Shown: positions 17,118 to 26,687, counted from the stretch's first letter. The stretch is 64,000 nt of DNA from Chryseobacterium luteum (GCF_000737785.1 NZ_JPRO01000001.1:682001-746000), one strand, 5' to 3'. The notes: generated from the sequence alone by a model not told the origin. Program-made: numbers and translations.

Positions 17118-18338
17118 ATGGGAAATAGGGTTGTAATTACCGGAATGGGAATTTATTCTTGCATCGGGACCTCTTTGGAAGAAGTCAGAGAATCCCTATA
17201 TCAAGGAAAATCCGGTATTGCTTTAGTACAGGAAAGAAAAGAATTCGGATTCAGGTCGGGCCTTACAGGCGTTGTACCGAAGCCGGACCTTAAAAATCTA
17301 CTCAACAGACGCCAGCGCGTAAGCATGGGTGAGGAAAGCGAATACGCTTACCTTGCTACCAGTGATGCACTGAAGCAGGCAGGTATAGACCAGGATTTCC
17401 TGGACAGCCATGAAGTAGGTATTTTATACGGAAACGACAGTGTTTCTCAGGCAGTGGTAGAATCTATCGACATTGCCAGGGAAAAGAAAGATACCACACT
17501 GATGGGGTCGGGTGCCATCTTCAAGTCAATGAACTCTACTGTAACGATGAACCTTTCAACCATTTTTAAGCTGAAAGGAATCAATCTTACGATCAGTGCA
17601 GCGTGTGCCAGCGGTTCACATTCGTTAGGACTGGCCTATATGATGATCAGTAATGGTTTTCAGGATATGATCATCTGTGGGGGAGCCCAGGAAACCAACA
17701 AATATTCAATGGCAAGCTTTGACGGGCTCGGTGTTTTCTCCGTGAGGGAAGACGAACCTGCAAAAGCATCAAGGCCTTTTGATTCCGGAAGAGACGGATT
17801 GATCCCAAGCGGAGGCGCTGCCAGCCTTATCGTGGAAAGTTTAGAATCTGCACAGAAAAGAGGGGCAACGGTTCTTGCAGAAATCGTAGGCTATGGTTTC
17901 TCCTCAAATGGCGGGCATATTTCGACACCGAATATTGATGGTCCTGCTTTAGCAATGGACAGAGCCTTAAAACAGTCAGGATTAAAAGCGGAAGATATAG
18001 ATTATATCAATGCCCATGCGACTTCCACACCGATCGGGGATGCCAATGAAGCCAAAGCGATCCATGAGATCTTCGGAAGCGAGGTTCCTGTAAGCTCTAC
18101 CAAGTCTATGACAGGGCATGAATGCTGGATGGCGGGAGCAAGTGAAGTAGTCTACTCAATTCTGATGATGCAGAACGATTTCGTTGCCCCGAACATCAAT
18201 CTGGAAAATCCTGATGATGATGCGAAAAAGATAAATTTGGTCTCAAAAACGAAAAATCAAAAAATTGACGTATTTTTGTCAAATTCTTTCGGATTTGGGG
18301 GAACCAACTCCGCATTAATAGTTAAAAAATTTAATTAA
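17118..18338 (+). CDS. Beta-ketoacyl-ACP synthase (FabF/FabB type)
   Basis: Elongating condensing enzyme, 406 residues. The full Cys-His-His set is present: Cys163 in SAACASG, His300 in NAHATSTP, and His334 after Lys329 in STKSMTGHE. It should therefore be catalytically active, extending acyl- or aryl-ACP with malonyl-ACP. The ACP gene follows after 4 nt, and repeat copies A and B flank the pair. By analogy with the aryl polyene system it is one of the chain-building ketosynthases; which of the several KS proteins acts at which step cannot be read from sequence. Confidence 0.92.
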   Translation: MGNRVVITGMGIYSCIGTSLEEVRESLYQGKSGIALVQERKEFGFRSGLTGVVPKPDLKNLLNRRQRVSMGEESEYAYLATSDALKQAGIDQDFLDSHEVGILYGNDSVSQAVVESIDIAREKKDTTLMGSGAIFKSMNSTVTMNLSTIFKLKGINLTISAACASGSHSLGLAYMMISNGFQDMIICGGAQETNKYSMASFDGLGVFSVREDEPAKASRPFDSGRDGLIPSGGAASLIVESLESAQKRGATVLAEIVGYGFSSNGGHISTPNIDGPALAMDRALKQSGLKAEDIDYINAHATSTPIGDANEAKAIHEIFGSEVPVSSTKSMTGHECWMAGASEVVYSILMMQNDFVAPNINLENPDDDAKKINLVSKTKNQKIDVFLSNSFGFGGTNSALIVKKFN

Positions 18339-18342
18339 AAAC

Positions 18343-18597
18343 ATGGAAAGGGAAAAAATTGTTGACATCGTTAATGATTTCTTAGTAAACGAATTCGAGG
18401 TGGATGGCGATGAGATCAGCAATGATGCCAACCTGAAAAAAACGCTCGGGCTGGACAGTCTGGACTATATCGACATGGTCGTGGTTATTGAATCTAATTT
18501 TGGAGTGAAATTAGGAGAGGCAGATTTTAAACAAATGGTAACATTTGATGATTTCTACACGACTATTGAAAATAAAATTGCTGCAAAAAACGCATAA
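18343..18597 (+). CDS. Acyl carrier protein
   Basis: An 84-residue acidic ACP with the phosphopantetheine attachment motif LDSLDY (Ser39 in DSL). It follows the ketosynthase stop by 4 nt. It differs clearly from the second ACP of the cluster (30446-30703), so the locus has two carriers, as aryl polyene clusters do (ApeE and ApeF). Either could carry the polyene or serve DarB. Confidence 0.92.
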   Translation: MEREKIVDIVNDFLVNEFEVDGDEISNDANLKKTLGLDSLDYIDMVVVIESNFGVKLGEADFKQMVTFDDFYTTIENKIAAKNA

Positions 18598-18621
18598 CTA
18601 TCGACTGAATATTTATTCTTT

Positions 18622-18703
18622 TTAATAATGTAACAATAAAACAATGTACCAGTGTAACAATATTTCAGTTGAAGTAATTGTTACACTGGTATATTGATCA
18701 ATG
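18622..18703. repeat. Palindromic intergenic repeat, copy B
   Basis: Between the ACP and acyltransferase genes. It has perfect 15-nt inverted arms, TACCAGTGTAACAAT at 18647-18661 and its complement at 18677-18691, with the same words as copies A, C and D. A hairpin this strong could form in RNA and affect mRNA stability downstream of the ACP. Confidence 0.75.
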
Positions 18704-18717
18704 GGTAAAATGTATCT

Positions 18718-19602
18718 ATGAACAAGTGGAAAGGTAAATCTAAAGGAACCATAGCAGGATATAAAATATTCGTCTGGTGTATTAGAAATATCGGGGTCCG
18801 GAGTTCATATTTTGTGCTCTATTTCGTAGCTTCCTATTATTTTTTATTCCTGAAAAAGAGCAACCGCTACATCTTTTACTATTTTCAGAAAAGACTTGAT
18901 TACGGATATTGGAAATCAAAAGCTTCCGTATTTAAAAGCTATTTTACCTTTGGAAAAGTACTCATCGATAAAACGGCAATTTCAGCCGGTTTAAGGGAGA
19001 AATACACCTACGAATTTGATGGTGTTGAAAACCTGACCAATCTTTTGGCTGAAAAAAAAGGAGGCGTTCTCATCAGTGCCCACATAGGCAATTTTGAAAT
19101 AGCGGAACATTTCTTTGCTGATATCGACTTCGACTGCCAGATCAATCTCGTAACCACAGACCAGGAAGTGACGGTCATTAAAGAATACCTCGAAAGCGTT
19201 GCCGTAAAACAGAGTAACATCAAGTTTATTTATGTCAAAGATGATATGTCGCATATTTTTGAGATCAATCAGGCTTTGTCCAATAACGAACTGATCTGCT
19301 TTACAGGAGACCGTTACTTCGAAGGTTCAAAATATCTTGAAGCTGATCTGCTTGGGAAAAGTGCCAAATTTCCGGCCGGCCCATTTCTTATCGCCTCACG
19401 TTTGGGTGTTCCCGTGGTGTATGTGTATGTAATGAAAGAAAAAAATCTTCATTATCATTTATACGCAAGAGTTGCAAAGAACATTAAAAACCGTGATTCT
19501 CAGGGACTTCTCAATTCTTATGTGCAGAACCTTGAGACCATGATCAGAAAATATCCCCTTCAATGGTTCAATTATTTCGATTTTTGGGATGATATTGATT
19601 AA
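18718..19602 (+). CDS. LpxL/HtrB-like acyltransferase
   Basis: A 294-residue inner-membrane acyltransferase of the lipid A late acyltransferase family, which moves acyl groups from ACP to a hydroxyl. It has an N-terminal hydrophobic segment (about 28-46) and the catalytic H-x4-E motif as His122 and Glu127 (AHIGNFEIAE). Length is normal. Here it follows an ACP gene within the pigment operon, so an aryl- or polyene-ACP donor is likely and the ester bond of flexirubin is one possible product. Transfer to a lipid is the alternative. A true lipid A role is less likely given the context. Confidence 0.88.
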   Translation: MNKWKGKSKGTIAGYKIFVWCIRNIGVRSSYFVLYFVASYYFLFLKKSNRYIFYYFQKRLDYGYWKSKASVFKSYFTFGKVLIDKTAISAGLREKYTYEFDGVENLTNLLAEKKGGVLISAHIGNFEIAEHFFADIDFDCQINLVTTDQEVTVIKEYLESVAVKQSNIKFIYVKDDMSHIFEINQALSNNELICFTGDRYFEGSKYLEADLLGKSAKFPAGPFLIASRLGVPVVYVYVMKEKNLHYHLYARVAKNIKNRDSQGLLNSYVQNLETMIRKYPLQWFNYFDFWDDID

Positions 19603-19813
19603 TTTTTCTAATTTTATCCCTGAAAACTAATCATAAATTCAGAATTAAAACTGATTTTGAGAATTTAGATCTATTTAAATAAAAACCCGTTTAATCATTT
19701 TTTGCTGACTGTTATCGCTTTGTGTTCCTAAAGCGGCCGGTAAGTTAAAATCTTTGCGGATCTTTGCTTTAATTTTACCATAATTCTGAAATCAAACAAA
19801 CAAAGTTTTCCCC

Positions 19814-21349
19814 TTGAAAAAAGAATTTGACATACTTGTGATCGGCAGCGGATTGGGAGGTCTTGTTTCGGCTCTAATTTTGGCGAAAGAAGGTCTGAAG
19901 GTCTGTGTCCTGGAGAAAAATAACCAGTATGGCGGAAACCTGCAGACTTTTTCAAGAGAGAAGCTCATCTTTGACACCGGAGTCCATTACCTGGGCGGCC
20001 TTTCAAAAGGTCAGAATCTTCACCGTTTTTTTTCCTATCTTGAAATTATGGACGAGTTGGAACTTCATCCAATGAATGAAGACGGCTATGACAGAATCTC
20101 TTTTGGTGATGAAAATATTGAATATCCCCATGCACAGGGATATGAAAACTTTATTGAACAGCTTACAGCCCATTTCCCCAACGAAAAACAAAACCTGGAA
20201 AGCTATTGCGAAGAGATCCAGTATGTCTGTGCACAGTTTCCGCGATATCAGGTGGTAGGAAAAGACAGCTATAACGAAGAAATTCTTCACCTCAATACCA
20301 AAAGATTTATAGAATCTGTGACCCAGGATAAAAAATTGCAGGCCGTATTGCTGGGATCCAATTTTTTATACGGTGGAGACTCAGAAAATATTCCGTTTTA
20401 CGTTCATGCCCTGACTGTAAATTCCTACATTCAGAGTGCCTACAAATGTGTAAAAGGCGGAAGCCAGATTACCAGGCTCCTGATCCGGAAACTCCGTCAG
20501 TACGGAGCAGAAGTACACAAACGTTCCGAAGTTTCCGGATTTATTTTTAATGAAACCGGAGTTCTGTCTGCGGTAAAGACAAAACAAGGAAAAGAATATG
20601 CCGCGAAGAAATTTATTTCAAATATAGAGATCCGTTCCGTCATCCGGCTGATCGGGGAAGAAAGACTGAGAAAATCGTTTCTGAACAGAGTGATGAGCTG
20701 GGAACCCGTTTCATCATGTTTCAGCGTTTATCTGATTCTAAAACCGCAGTCGTTTCCGAACTTTAATTACAATATATACCATTATTCATCGGAAGAAATG
20801 GTCTGGAATGCATTCCGTTACAGCAAAGAAAACTGGCCGGAAACCTATATGCTTTCCTCCACACCCTCAAAGCATCATCCCGATTACGCGGAAAGCCTTA
20901 CAGCAATCTCTTATATGGATTTTGATGAGGTTAAATCCTGGGAGAAAACGGTGAACACTGTTGCCGATGAACAAGGAAGGGGATTGAAATACGAACAATT
21001 CAAACTGGAAAAAGCAGAAAAGATGATCACTGCGCTAGAAAAGAAAATTCCCAATCTCAGACATTCTATAAAAAGCATCTATACTTCATCACCGCTCTCA
21101 TACCGGGACTATATCGGCAGCTTTGAAGGAAATATGTACGGATACATGAAAAACTCGGATAATCCCCTTAAAACTATGGTCTCGCCCCGTACCAAGACCG
21201 ATAATCTGTTCCTGACAGGTCAGTCTGTGAACATGCATGGAATTCTGGGAGTAACGATAGGAGCCTTTAACACTTGTGCGGAAATTCTGGGCAAACAACT
21301 TATAGATGAACGTCTGAAACAAATGATTGACACTAATGAAAAAAAATAA
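19814..21349 (+). CDS. CrtI/retinol-saturase-like FAD oxidoreductase
   Basis: A 511-residue NAD(P)/FAD protein of the phytoene desaturase superfamily. The N-terminal loop is GSGLGGL (11-17), followed by the acidic strand end LEKNNQYGG; the C-terminal FAD-binding segment is near FLTGQSVNMHG. The start is TTG at 19814, directly before KKEFDILVIG, which must lie at the very N-terminus. Family members insert or saturate double bonds in polyenes. In this cluster it may adjust the conjugated chain, an inference from family and place. Its last 14 nt overlap the next gene. Confidence 0.85.
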   Translation: MKKEFDILVIGSGLGGLVSALILAKEGLKVCVLEKNNQYGGNLQTFSREKLIFDTGVHYLGGLSKGQNLHRFFSYLEIMDELELHPMNEDGYDRISFGDENIEYPHAQGYENFIEQLTAHFPNEKQNLESYCEEIQYVCAQFPRYQVVGKDSYNEEILHLNTKRFIESVTQDKKLQAVLLGSNFLYGGDSENIPFYVHALTVNSYIQSAYKCVKGGSQITRLLIRKLRQYGAEVHKRSEVSGFIFNETGVLSAVKTKQGKEYAAKKFISNIEIRSVIRLIGEERLRKSFLNRVMSWEPVSSCFSVYLILKPQSFPNFNYNIYHYSSEEMVWNAFRYSKENWPETYMLSSTPSKHHPDYAESLTAISYMDFDEVKSWEKTVNTVADEQGRGLKYEQFKLEKAEKMITALEKKIPNLRHSIKSIYTSSPLSYRDYIGSFEGNMYGYMKNSDNPLKTMVSPRTKTDNLFLTGQSVNMHGILGVTIGAFNTCAEILGKQLIDERLKQMIDTNEKK

Positions 21350-23021
21350 CACGCTCGCTGCGGTATTCCGGGGAATTCAGTTTTTTCTGGTCCTTTCCCT
21401 CATCTCATGCGGCATTTCAAAATCGGTTCATCATGTTCCGGATATCAGTTCATATGCTTTGGAAACTCCTGAGGTGAATAAGATCAATGATTCTACGTTC
21501 AGCTTTCATCAGAATTATTTAACCAAAAATAAACAGCAGGTTTGGGAACTTTACATCAAAGGAAATCCCTTACAGCTTGGATACAATAACGGAGCTTTAA
21601 CCCGGAACCTGATGCAGAAGCAGGAAGAGATTTTCTTTTCCAAAGTCGAGGGCTTTGTCCCATCGAAATTTAAACAAAAGCTGCTTAGAGGATTTTTAAA
21701 ATGGTACAACAGGAAAATGTACTTGAACGTAAGAGAAGATTACCAGGCAGAACTATACGGCCTGTCTCAGTATTCCTCGGATAAATATGATTTTATTGCC
21801 CCGAAATATCTCCGGAACCTATATCTGCACGGAGCCCACGACATCGGCCATGCCATGCAGGATCTCGCTATGGTAGGCTGTACTTCACTGGCGGTATGGA
21901 ACGAAAATACAGAAGACGGGCAGCTTCTGATCGGAAGAAATTTTGATTTTTACGTAGGAGATGATTTCGCCAGAAATAAATTGATCGAATTTGTAGAGCC
22001 GGACACAGGAATTCCATACATGTCCGTAAGCTGGCCGGGAATGATAGGCGTAGTTTCCGGAATGAACAAAGAAGGAATCACGGTAACGATCAATGCAGGG
22101 AAATCTAAAATCCCCCTCACGGCAAAGACTCCGATTTCACTGGTGACAAGGGAAATTCTGCAGTACGCCAAAAATATTGATGAGGCCATTGCCATTGCAA
22201 AAAAAAGAAAGGTTTTCGTTTCAGAATCTATTCTTGTCGGAAGCGCTCATGACAAAAATGCGGTAATCATTGAGGTTTCACCTGAAAATTTCGGTGTTTA
22301 CAGGGTTGAAAATACAAGTAAGGTGTTTTGCACCAACCACTTTCAGTCGGAAGCCTATAAAGATGATAAGAGAAATCAGAAACATATTATAGAAAGCCAT
22401 TCCGAATACCGTTATGAAAAGCTTCAGGAGCTTCTTCAGGAAAAGAAACAACTGAACCCTGAAAAAATGGCCGCTATTTTAAGGGATAAATCCGGTTTAA
22501 AAGACCGGAAGATCGGCTACGGAAATGAAAAGGCCATTAACCAGTTGCTGGCCCACCACGCCATTATATTCTCGCCTGAAAAAAGATTGGTATGGGTTTC
22601 ATCAAATCCTTACCAGCTGGGAGAATTTGTCTGTTATGACCTGAATGAGATCTTTTCCGGGAAAAATGCGGAACAAAGTTTAAAAGCAAAAACGGCACTG
22701 AATATCGCCAGAGATCCCTTTGCAGACTCGGAAGAATTCAATAATTATGAAATATCCAAGAGGTTGGCGGCGGAAGTGAGCGATGCTATAGACCACAAAA
22801 AAGATAAGGCATTAAGTGATGATTTTATTCCTTATTACCAGTCCATGAATCCGGATTTTTGGTTTGTCTATTATCAGGCCGGAAAATATTACTTCGGTTT
22901 AAACGAGTTTTCAAAAGCCAAAACTGAATTTGAAAAAGCCCTCACCAAAGAAATTACAACAGTTCCCGACAGACAAAATGTGGAAAAATACCTCAGGAAA
23001 ACTTTAAAAAAGCTAAAATGA
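21336..23021 (+). CDS. C45-family (IAT-like) N-terminal-nucleophile lipoprotein
   Basis: A 561-residue lipoprotein (lipobox LISC, Cys25) carrying an acyl-CoA:6-APA acyltransferase-like (peptidase C45) domain. The presumed nucleophile is Cys182 in VGCTSLAVW, followed by LLIGRNFDF; family members cut themselves just before this Cys and act as amidases or acyltransferases. The C-terminus (about 490-561) looks like a TPR hairpin. The ATG at 21336 overlaps the previous gene; a TTG three codons earlier is less likely. A periplasmic or outer-membrane acyl transfer or hydrolysis step in pigment formation is possible. Substrate unknown. Confidence 0.8.
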   Translation: MKKNNTLAAVFRGIQFFLVLSLISCGISKSVHHVPDISSYALETPEVNKINDSTFSFHQNYLTKNKQQVWELYIKGNPLQLGYNNGALTRNLMQKQEEIFFSKVEGFVPSKFKQKLLRGFLKWYNRKMYLNVREDYQAELYGLSQYSSDKYDFIAPKYLRNLYLHGAHDIGHAMQDLAMVGCTSLAVWNENTEDGQLLIGRNFDFYVGDDFARNKLIEFVEPDTGIPYMSVSWPGMIGVVSGMNKEGITVTINAGKSKIPLTAKTPISLVTREILQYAKNIDEAIAIAKKRKVFVSESILVGSAHDKNAVIIEVSPENFGVYRVENTSKVFCTNHFQSEAYKDDKRNQKHIIESHSEYRYEKLQELLQEKKQLNPEKMAAILRDKSGLKDRKIGYGNEKAINQLLAHHAIIFSPEKRLVWVSSNPYQLGEFVCYDLNEIFSGKNAEQSLKAKTALNIARDPFADSEEFNNYEISKRLAAEVSDAIDHKKDKALSDDFIPYYQSMNPDFWFVYYQAGKYYFGLNEFSKAKTEFEKALTKEITTVPDRQNVEKYLRKTLKKLK

Positions 23022-23380
23022 TCCCCAAACCTATAAAATGGTTGTTCGCCGTACCTTTTATCATAATTATCAGCTATACGGTCTATCTGCTTACCATATA
23101 CCATTCTATTCCCGACATTATACCGATTCACGGGTATGGTGGAAAGAATGACGGATCGGGAAGTAAATTATTTATTTTTGCCCCGATCATATTGAATTTT
23201 ATTATTTTGGGCTTCATCTGGCTGATCATCAGAAAACAGGACAAGATTAAATTTACTTTTGAGGTGGGAGAAGATCAGGCGAAAATCTATTATCAGTATC
23301 AGTTGGTTCTAGTTATTCTTGCGGTATTCGTAACCCTCATTATGAGTCCGTTATCCTTTTCGGATGTGGTCTTTAAATAA
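23018..23380 (+). CDS. Small membrane protein, DUF1648/SdpI-like
   Basis: A 120-residue protein with three hydrophobic segments (about 8-28, 48-68 and 93-112) and the loop SIPDIIPIHGYGG, which resembles the DUF1648 signature around a Pro-x-His turn in SdpI-type proteins. It starts within the stop of the C45 gene (ATGA overlap), so it is translationally coupled and part of the operon. It is the last plus-strand gene before the convergent block. Function unknown. Confidence 0.7.
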   Translation: MIPKPIKWLFAVPFIIIISYTVYLLTIYHSIPDIIPIHGYGGKNDGSGSKLFIFAPIILNFIILGFIWLIIRKQDKIKFTFEVGEDQAKIYYQYQLVLVILAVFVTLIMSPLSFSDVVFK

Positions 23381-23406
23381 TTTTACATGAAAAAATGAAC
23401 GGTTCA

Positions 23407-24579
23407 TTAATTGTTTTCCGGGTTCAGCTTATTCAGGAAAAGAAATGTCAGGATTCCACAGAGAGCAGACATTGAAGTCGCTAAAATAGCACTCCCGATC
23501 ACATACTGGAGAAGATTGTTTTTGATCAGTTCAAAATTGAGTTCGCTGCTAAAAATATTGCTGTCACCGTGTACAAAAGGTGATCCTAAGAATAGAGAAG
23601 CGGCAATAACAAAAGGAATGAATGGGGGAAGACTTACATTGGACGCGATAAAAGCCAGCACCTTGTTCAGTTTAAAAAGAACAGACAGCGAGATGACGAG
23701 AAGCGTATGGAATCCCCAGAAGGGAGAAAAGCCAATAAAAACACCGAGTGCAATTGAAAATGCTTTTGTCCGGTTGCTGCCGTCACTTTCCAGCACATCT
23801 TCCTTTAAGAATTTTTTAAAACTTTTTTTTTTAAAATTATTCACGAAGTTTCGCGGAATAATGTAAAGCAGTGTTATGGCTACCAAAATAGTATTCAGAA
23901 TACTGATCCGGGTAAAATCTTTGAACGGCCTGAAATGAGAAACCCTTTCCGCCGGGTCATATAAAACCTTTACCGGGACATTCTTTACAGGAACATGTTT
24001 CCAGGCCGTCCGCACAATGATCTCGATCTCAAATTCAAATTTCGGGGTGAAATATTTCTTCGGAATTTTCAGTAACGGATATAGCCTGTAGCCGGATTGT
24101 GTATCCTCAAGTTTTATTCCCGTTTCAAACCAGAACCAGAAATTAGAAAACCTGTTCCCGAAGCTGCTTTTTTTCGGAATTCCGTCCTGAGACATATTCC
24201 GGTTTCCAATCAGAAGAACATCTTGCTTTTCCTGAAGCAGAGCCTCTACGAATACAGGAATATCATCCGGATAATGCTGCCCGTCCGAATCAATGGTGAC
24301 GGCATAATGATAACCCAGCTCTTTAGCCTTTCTGAAGCCCGTTTTCAGCCCGTTTCCTTTTCCTTTGTTCTCAGGCAGGGAAATAACCGCTATCTGAGGG
24401 TATTGAGTCAATATTTCCGGAGTGGAATCTGTAGAGCCGTCATTGATTACAATAATGCTTTCGGTGTAGTCCAGAACACCGTCTATCACTCTTTTCAGAG
24501 TTCTTTCATTATTGTAGGTCGGTATTAAAATGCAGATCTTCTTTTCAGAAATTGCATTTTGTACTTCAGGAAGGGTCAT
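23407..24579 (-). CDS. GT2 glycosyltransferase fused to DUF2062
   Basis: A 390-residue protein in two parts. Residues about 13-230 are a GT-A family 2 glycosyltransferase with IPTYNNE, INDGSTDST (46-54) and the metal-binding DSDGQ (97-101), closest in style to dolichol-phosphate mannose/glucose synthases. Residues about 235-385 are a DUF2062 membrane region with several hydrophobic helices. This domain pair is seen in other Bacteroidota pigment loci. It could glycosylate a lipid carrier or the pigment. It is the last gene of the minus-strand operon, 4 nt after the preceding gene. Confidence 0.88.
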   Translation of the reverse strand: MTLPEVQNAISEKKICILIPTYNNERTLKRVIDGVLDYTESIIVINDGSTDSTPEILTQYPQIAVISLPENKGKGNGLKTGFRKAKELGYHYAVTIDSDGQHYPDDIPVFVEALLQEKQDVLLIGNRNMSQDGIPKKSSFGNRFSNFWFWFETGIKLEDTQSGYRLYPLLKIPKKYFTPKFEFEIEIIVRTAWKHVPVKNVPVKVLYDPAERVSHFRPFKDFTRISILNTILVAITLLYIIPRNFVNNFKKKSFKKFLKEDVLESDGSNRTKAFSIALGVFIGFSPFWGFHTLLVISLSVLFKLNKVLAFIASNVSLPPFIPFVIAASLFLGSPFVHGDSNIFSSELNFELIKNNLLQYVIGSAILATSMSALCGILTFLFLNKLNPENN

Positions 24580-24583
24580 TGTT

Positions 24584-25060
24584 TTATTTTATAGTCGCTC
24601 TTTCGGTATCTGTAAAGGATTTGGACTGTGTTACAAATTTTTTCACATAACTTTTCATGGCCGCATTCTGCTTGCTGTAGTTATTGATAAGAAATACCTT
24701 GTCATCTTTCATGCTGCCTCTGTAACCTACTATTTTCGGAATATTTTCCTGAACACTCAGCCTGATCAGGCGCAGTTCTATATTATTCGGATTATTTTTG
24801 ATAATGCTTTCAAGGCTGGTGGCTCCGTTTTTTACCAGTGCTTTTCTGTTCTTCTTTGCAAACTTGGCCTCCATAATCTGGGCTGCGGCTTTATAACCGC
24901 CGGTCACAGCATCAGAACCGGATTGCTTTTCAGCAAGATTAATGAATGCTTCCGTATTGGCATTAGAAAGATTGGATTTTGCATAGCTGTTTCTCAGAGC
25001 CTCCAGATCAGTCTGGAAGAAAAAAATAAAGGCTGTTATGAAGGATAAAAGAAGTTTCAT
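24584..25060 (-). CDS. Secreted protein, unknown function (158 aa)
   Basis: A 158-residue protein with an N-terminal signal sequence (about residues 1-16) and an otherwise helical, Lys/Asn/Ser-rich body with the phrase SIIKNNPNNIELRLIRLS, which resembles a TPR-like helix pair. Its ATG overlaps the stop of the dehydratase gene (TAATG). It lies inside the pigment operon and is probably periplasmic. I do not recognise a characterised family. Confidence 0.75.
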   Translation of the reverse strand: MKLLLSFITAFIFFFQTDLEALRNSYAKSNLSNANTEAFINLAEKQSGSDAVTGGYKAAAQIMEAKFAKKNRKALVKNGATSLESIIKNNPNNIELRLIRLSVQENIPKIVGYRGSMKDDKVFLINNYSKQNAAMKSYVKKFVTQSKSFTDTERATIK

Positions 25061-25437
25061 TATAGTATTTTTTTATAGCTTACAGACATTTTTAATGCAA
25101 TAGTCTCGCCAAAAGAAGTTATATTTTTTACTTTAACATCTTCTTCATTTTCAGTAATATCCAGCTGGAGCTTCAGATCCGGCGTTTCAAAAGGATTGAT
25201 AATGGCCATAAACTTTACATTTGAAGCTGTTTTCAGAAATAATTTTGAACCGGTGAATTCCTCCGTCAGCTCCTTTACGATCTGCATCATACAGACACCC
25301 GGCGTCACAGGATTCCCGGGAAAATGGCCTTTAAAAATATCATGGTCCTTATTCAGACGGATATTGGCAATGAAACTTCCATTTTCTGTTTTTTCGTGTG
25401 ATTCTAAAGTATAAAAGTCTGTAAGAATAGTCTGCAT
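25060..25437 (-). CDS. FabZ-like 3-hydroxyacyl-ACP dehydratase (HotDog)
   Basis: A 125-residue single HotDog domain. The catalytic His38 sits in KGHFPGNPVTPGV, the classic FabA/FabZ signature, so this dehydratase should be active. It would remove water from 3-hydroxyacyl-ACP and create the conjugated double bonds. Two further HotDog proteins are encoded at 40199-41079, so this one may partner with one of them, as ApeI partners with ApeP in the studied aryl polyene system. Coupled to the next gene by TAATG. Confidence 0.88.
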   Translation of the reverse strand: MQTILTDFYTLESHEKTENGSFIANIRLNKDHDIFKGHFPGNPVTPGVCMMQIVKELTEEFTGSKLFLKTASNVKFMAIINPFETPDLKLQLDITENEEDVKVKNITSFGETIALKMSVSYKKIL

Positions 25438-25441
25438 AAAA

Positions 25442-26044
25442 TTATTTTTTCATGTTAAAAGTATAATAAAGCCCTGTCTGGAAAACAACATTAGAGTGGT
25501 CTCTGTTGTAGCTGTCCACCGGTATAAAACCCTTTTTTACTCTCGCCTCTATACCGAAGTTTTTAGTAATATCGTACCCCAAACCGGCAGTAATTCCCAA
25601 ATCGACCTCATTTTGAGGGTCAAAATTCTTTTTGTCTACAACGAATTCCAAGGTCGGCCCGACATGTACATTGAACTGGTTGAAATAGAATTTATTGATA
25701 AGCTGTAATCCCAGATAAGATACGGAAAGTGTTTTCCCGTCCCAGTTATTTACATTTGTGTTTATTTTCGCTCCCTGTCTGGAATAGTTGATTTCCGGCT
25801 GCAAAGCATAAAATTTTGCAAAGCGGATATTTCCTGTAAAGCCGATATAAAAATCTGTTTTGGTTTTATAATCCAGATAAGGCTCCTCAGCGTTGGGAAA
25901 TTCTTCCAGATAGTAGTAATTAAATTCTTCACTGTTCGAAAAATGAGAGAAATTGGCACCCGCTCTGATTCCCGGAGTAAAAGTTACCTGCGCAAAAGAC
26001 AGGGTTGAAATAGTGGCGGCGACTAAAAAAAGAAGCTTTTTCAT
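25442..26044 (-). CDS. Outer-membrane beta-barrel protein (PorT/OmpW-like size)
   Basis: A 200-residue protein with a clean signal peptide (cut after LSFAQ) and alternating hydrophobic strands ending in an aromatic terminal strand (GLYYTFNMKK), typical of small outer-membrane barrels. The segment GIRAGANFSHF early in the mature part matches the PorT/OMP_b-brl style. It lies among LolA, a lipoprotein and dehydratase genes of the pigment operon, so it may anchor or export the pigment at the outer membrane. That role is an inference. Confidence 0.8.
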   Translation of the reverse strand: MKKLLFLVAATISTLSFAQVTFTPGIRAGANFSHFSNSEEFNYYYLEEFPNAEEPYLDYKTKTDFYIGFTGNIRFAKFYALQPEINYSRQGAKINTNVNNWDGKTLSVSYLGLQLINKFYFNQFNVHVGPTLEFVVDKKNFDPQNEVDLGITAGLGYDITKNFGIEARVKKGFIPVDSYNRDHSNVVFQTGLYYTFNMKK

Positions 26045-26045
26045 G

Positions 26046-26687
26046 TTAATTCTGTTCAGTTTCGGTTATTTGAAATAGTTTTATATTGATCTTAAAATCC
26101 TTATGCTGCAGGCTTAAGCTATCCGCGAAGATATGTTTTTTTGCCTCAAAAGTAAAATCGATTTTTTCCTTGTTGTTTCTGGTGTAAATGATGTTCTTCA
26201 GCAGTCCGTTTTCCTTATTGAAGAAAAGATAATAGGCCTTGTTATCCGCTTTTGACAGATAGATTTTAAAGCGGTCATTCTCAAAAGATTCGTTCACAGG
26301 ATATTGCTTTTTCAGCAGTTCCCGGAAGTCGTCCCTTAAAAAATTAATGACGATCTTTTTATCCATGTCCGGAAGGACATAATTCAGCTTAAAATTATTC
26401 TCAGAAATCTCGAAATCAATTAATTTATTTCCAAAATCTGAGGTCATGGCCACACGGTGAGTATTTTCATTCAGCTTTTTGATGATCAGAATTCCGCTTA
26501 CGTGATTTTTATAAATATCCATCTGGCATTTATAGACATAGTCTTCACCGGAAGAAAAGTATAAATTTTCAACCGTTTTTTCAGAACTCTGAACCGTTTT
26601 TGCGTCTGTAAGCTGATAGCTTTTGCAGGAAACAAACAGCAAAACAAACAGACTATAAGCTAAACTCTGAAGCTGCAATCGCCGCAT
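26046..26687 (-). CDS. Outer-membrane lipoprotein, possibly LolB-like
   Basis: A 213-residue lipoprotein (lipobox FVSC, Cys21) whose body is a run of beta strands with few charged helices, the general layout of the LolA/LolB fold. The start at 26687 gives an Arg-rich n-region directly before the hydrophobic core; an in-frame start at 26711 would add eight residues and lengthen the overlap with lolA. It overlaps the LolA-like gene by 35 nt. LolB is normally absent in Bacteroidota, so a LolA partner with a similar fold is a tempting reading, but sequence alone does not prove it. Confidence 0.7.
   Translation of the reverse strand: MRRLQLQSLAYSLFVLLFVSCKSYQLTDAKTVQSSEKTVENLYFSSGEDYVYKCQMDIYKNHVSGILIIKKLNENTHRVAMTSDFGNKLIDFEISENNFKLNYVLPDMDKKIVINFLRDDFRELLKKQYPVNESFENDRFKIYLSKADNKAYYLFFNKENGLLKNIIYTRNNKEKIDFTFEAKKHIFADSLSLQHKDFKINIKLFQITETEQN

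Noticed and set aside
24530..25048. 172-codon plus-strand frame
   Set aside because: Lies antisense to the secreted protein at 24584-25060 and has no start signal or known motif; the real gene is coupled to its neighbours.
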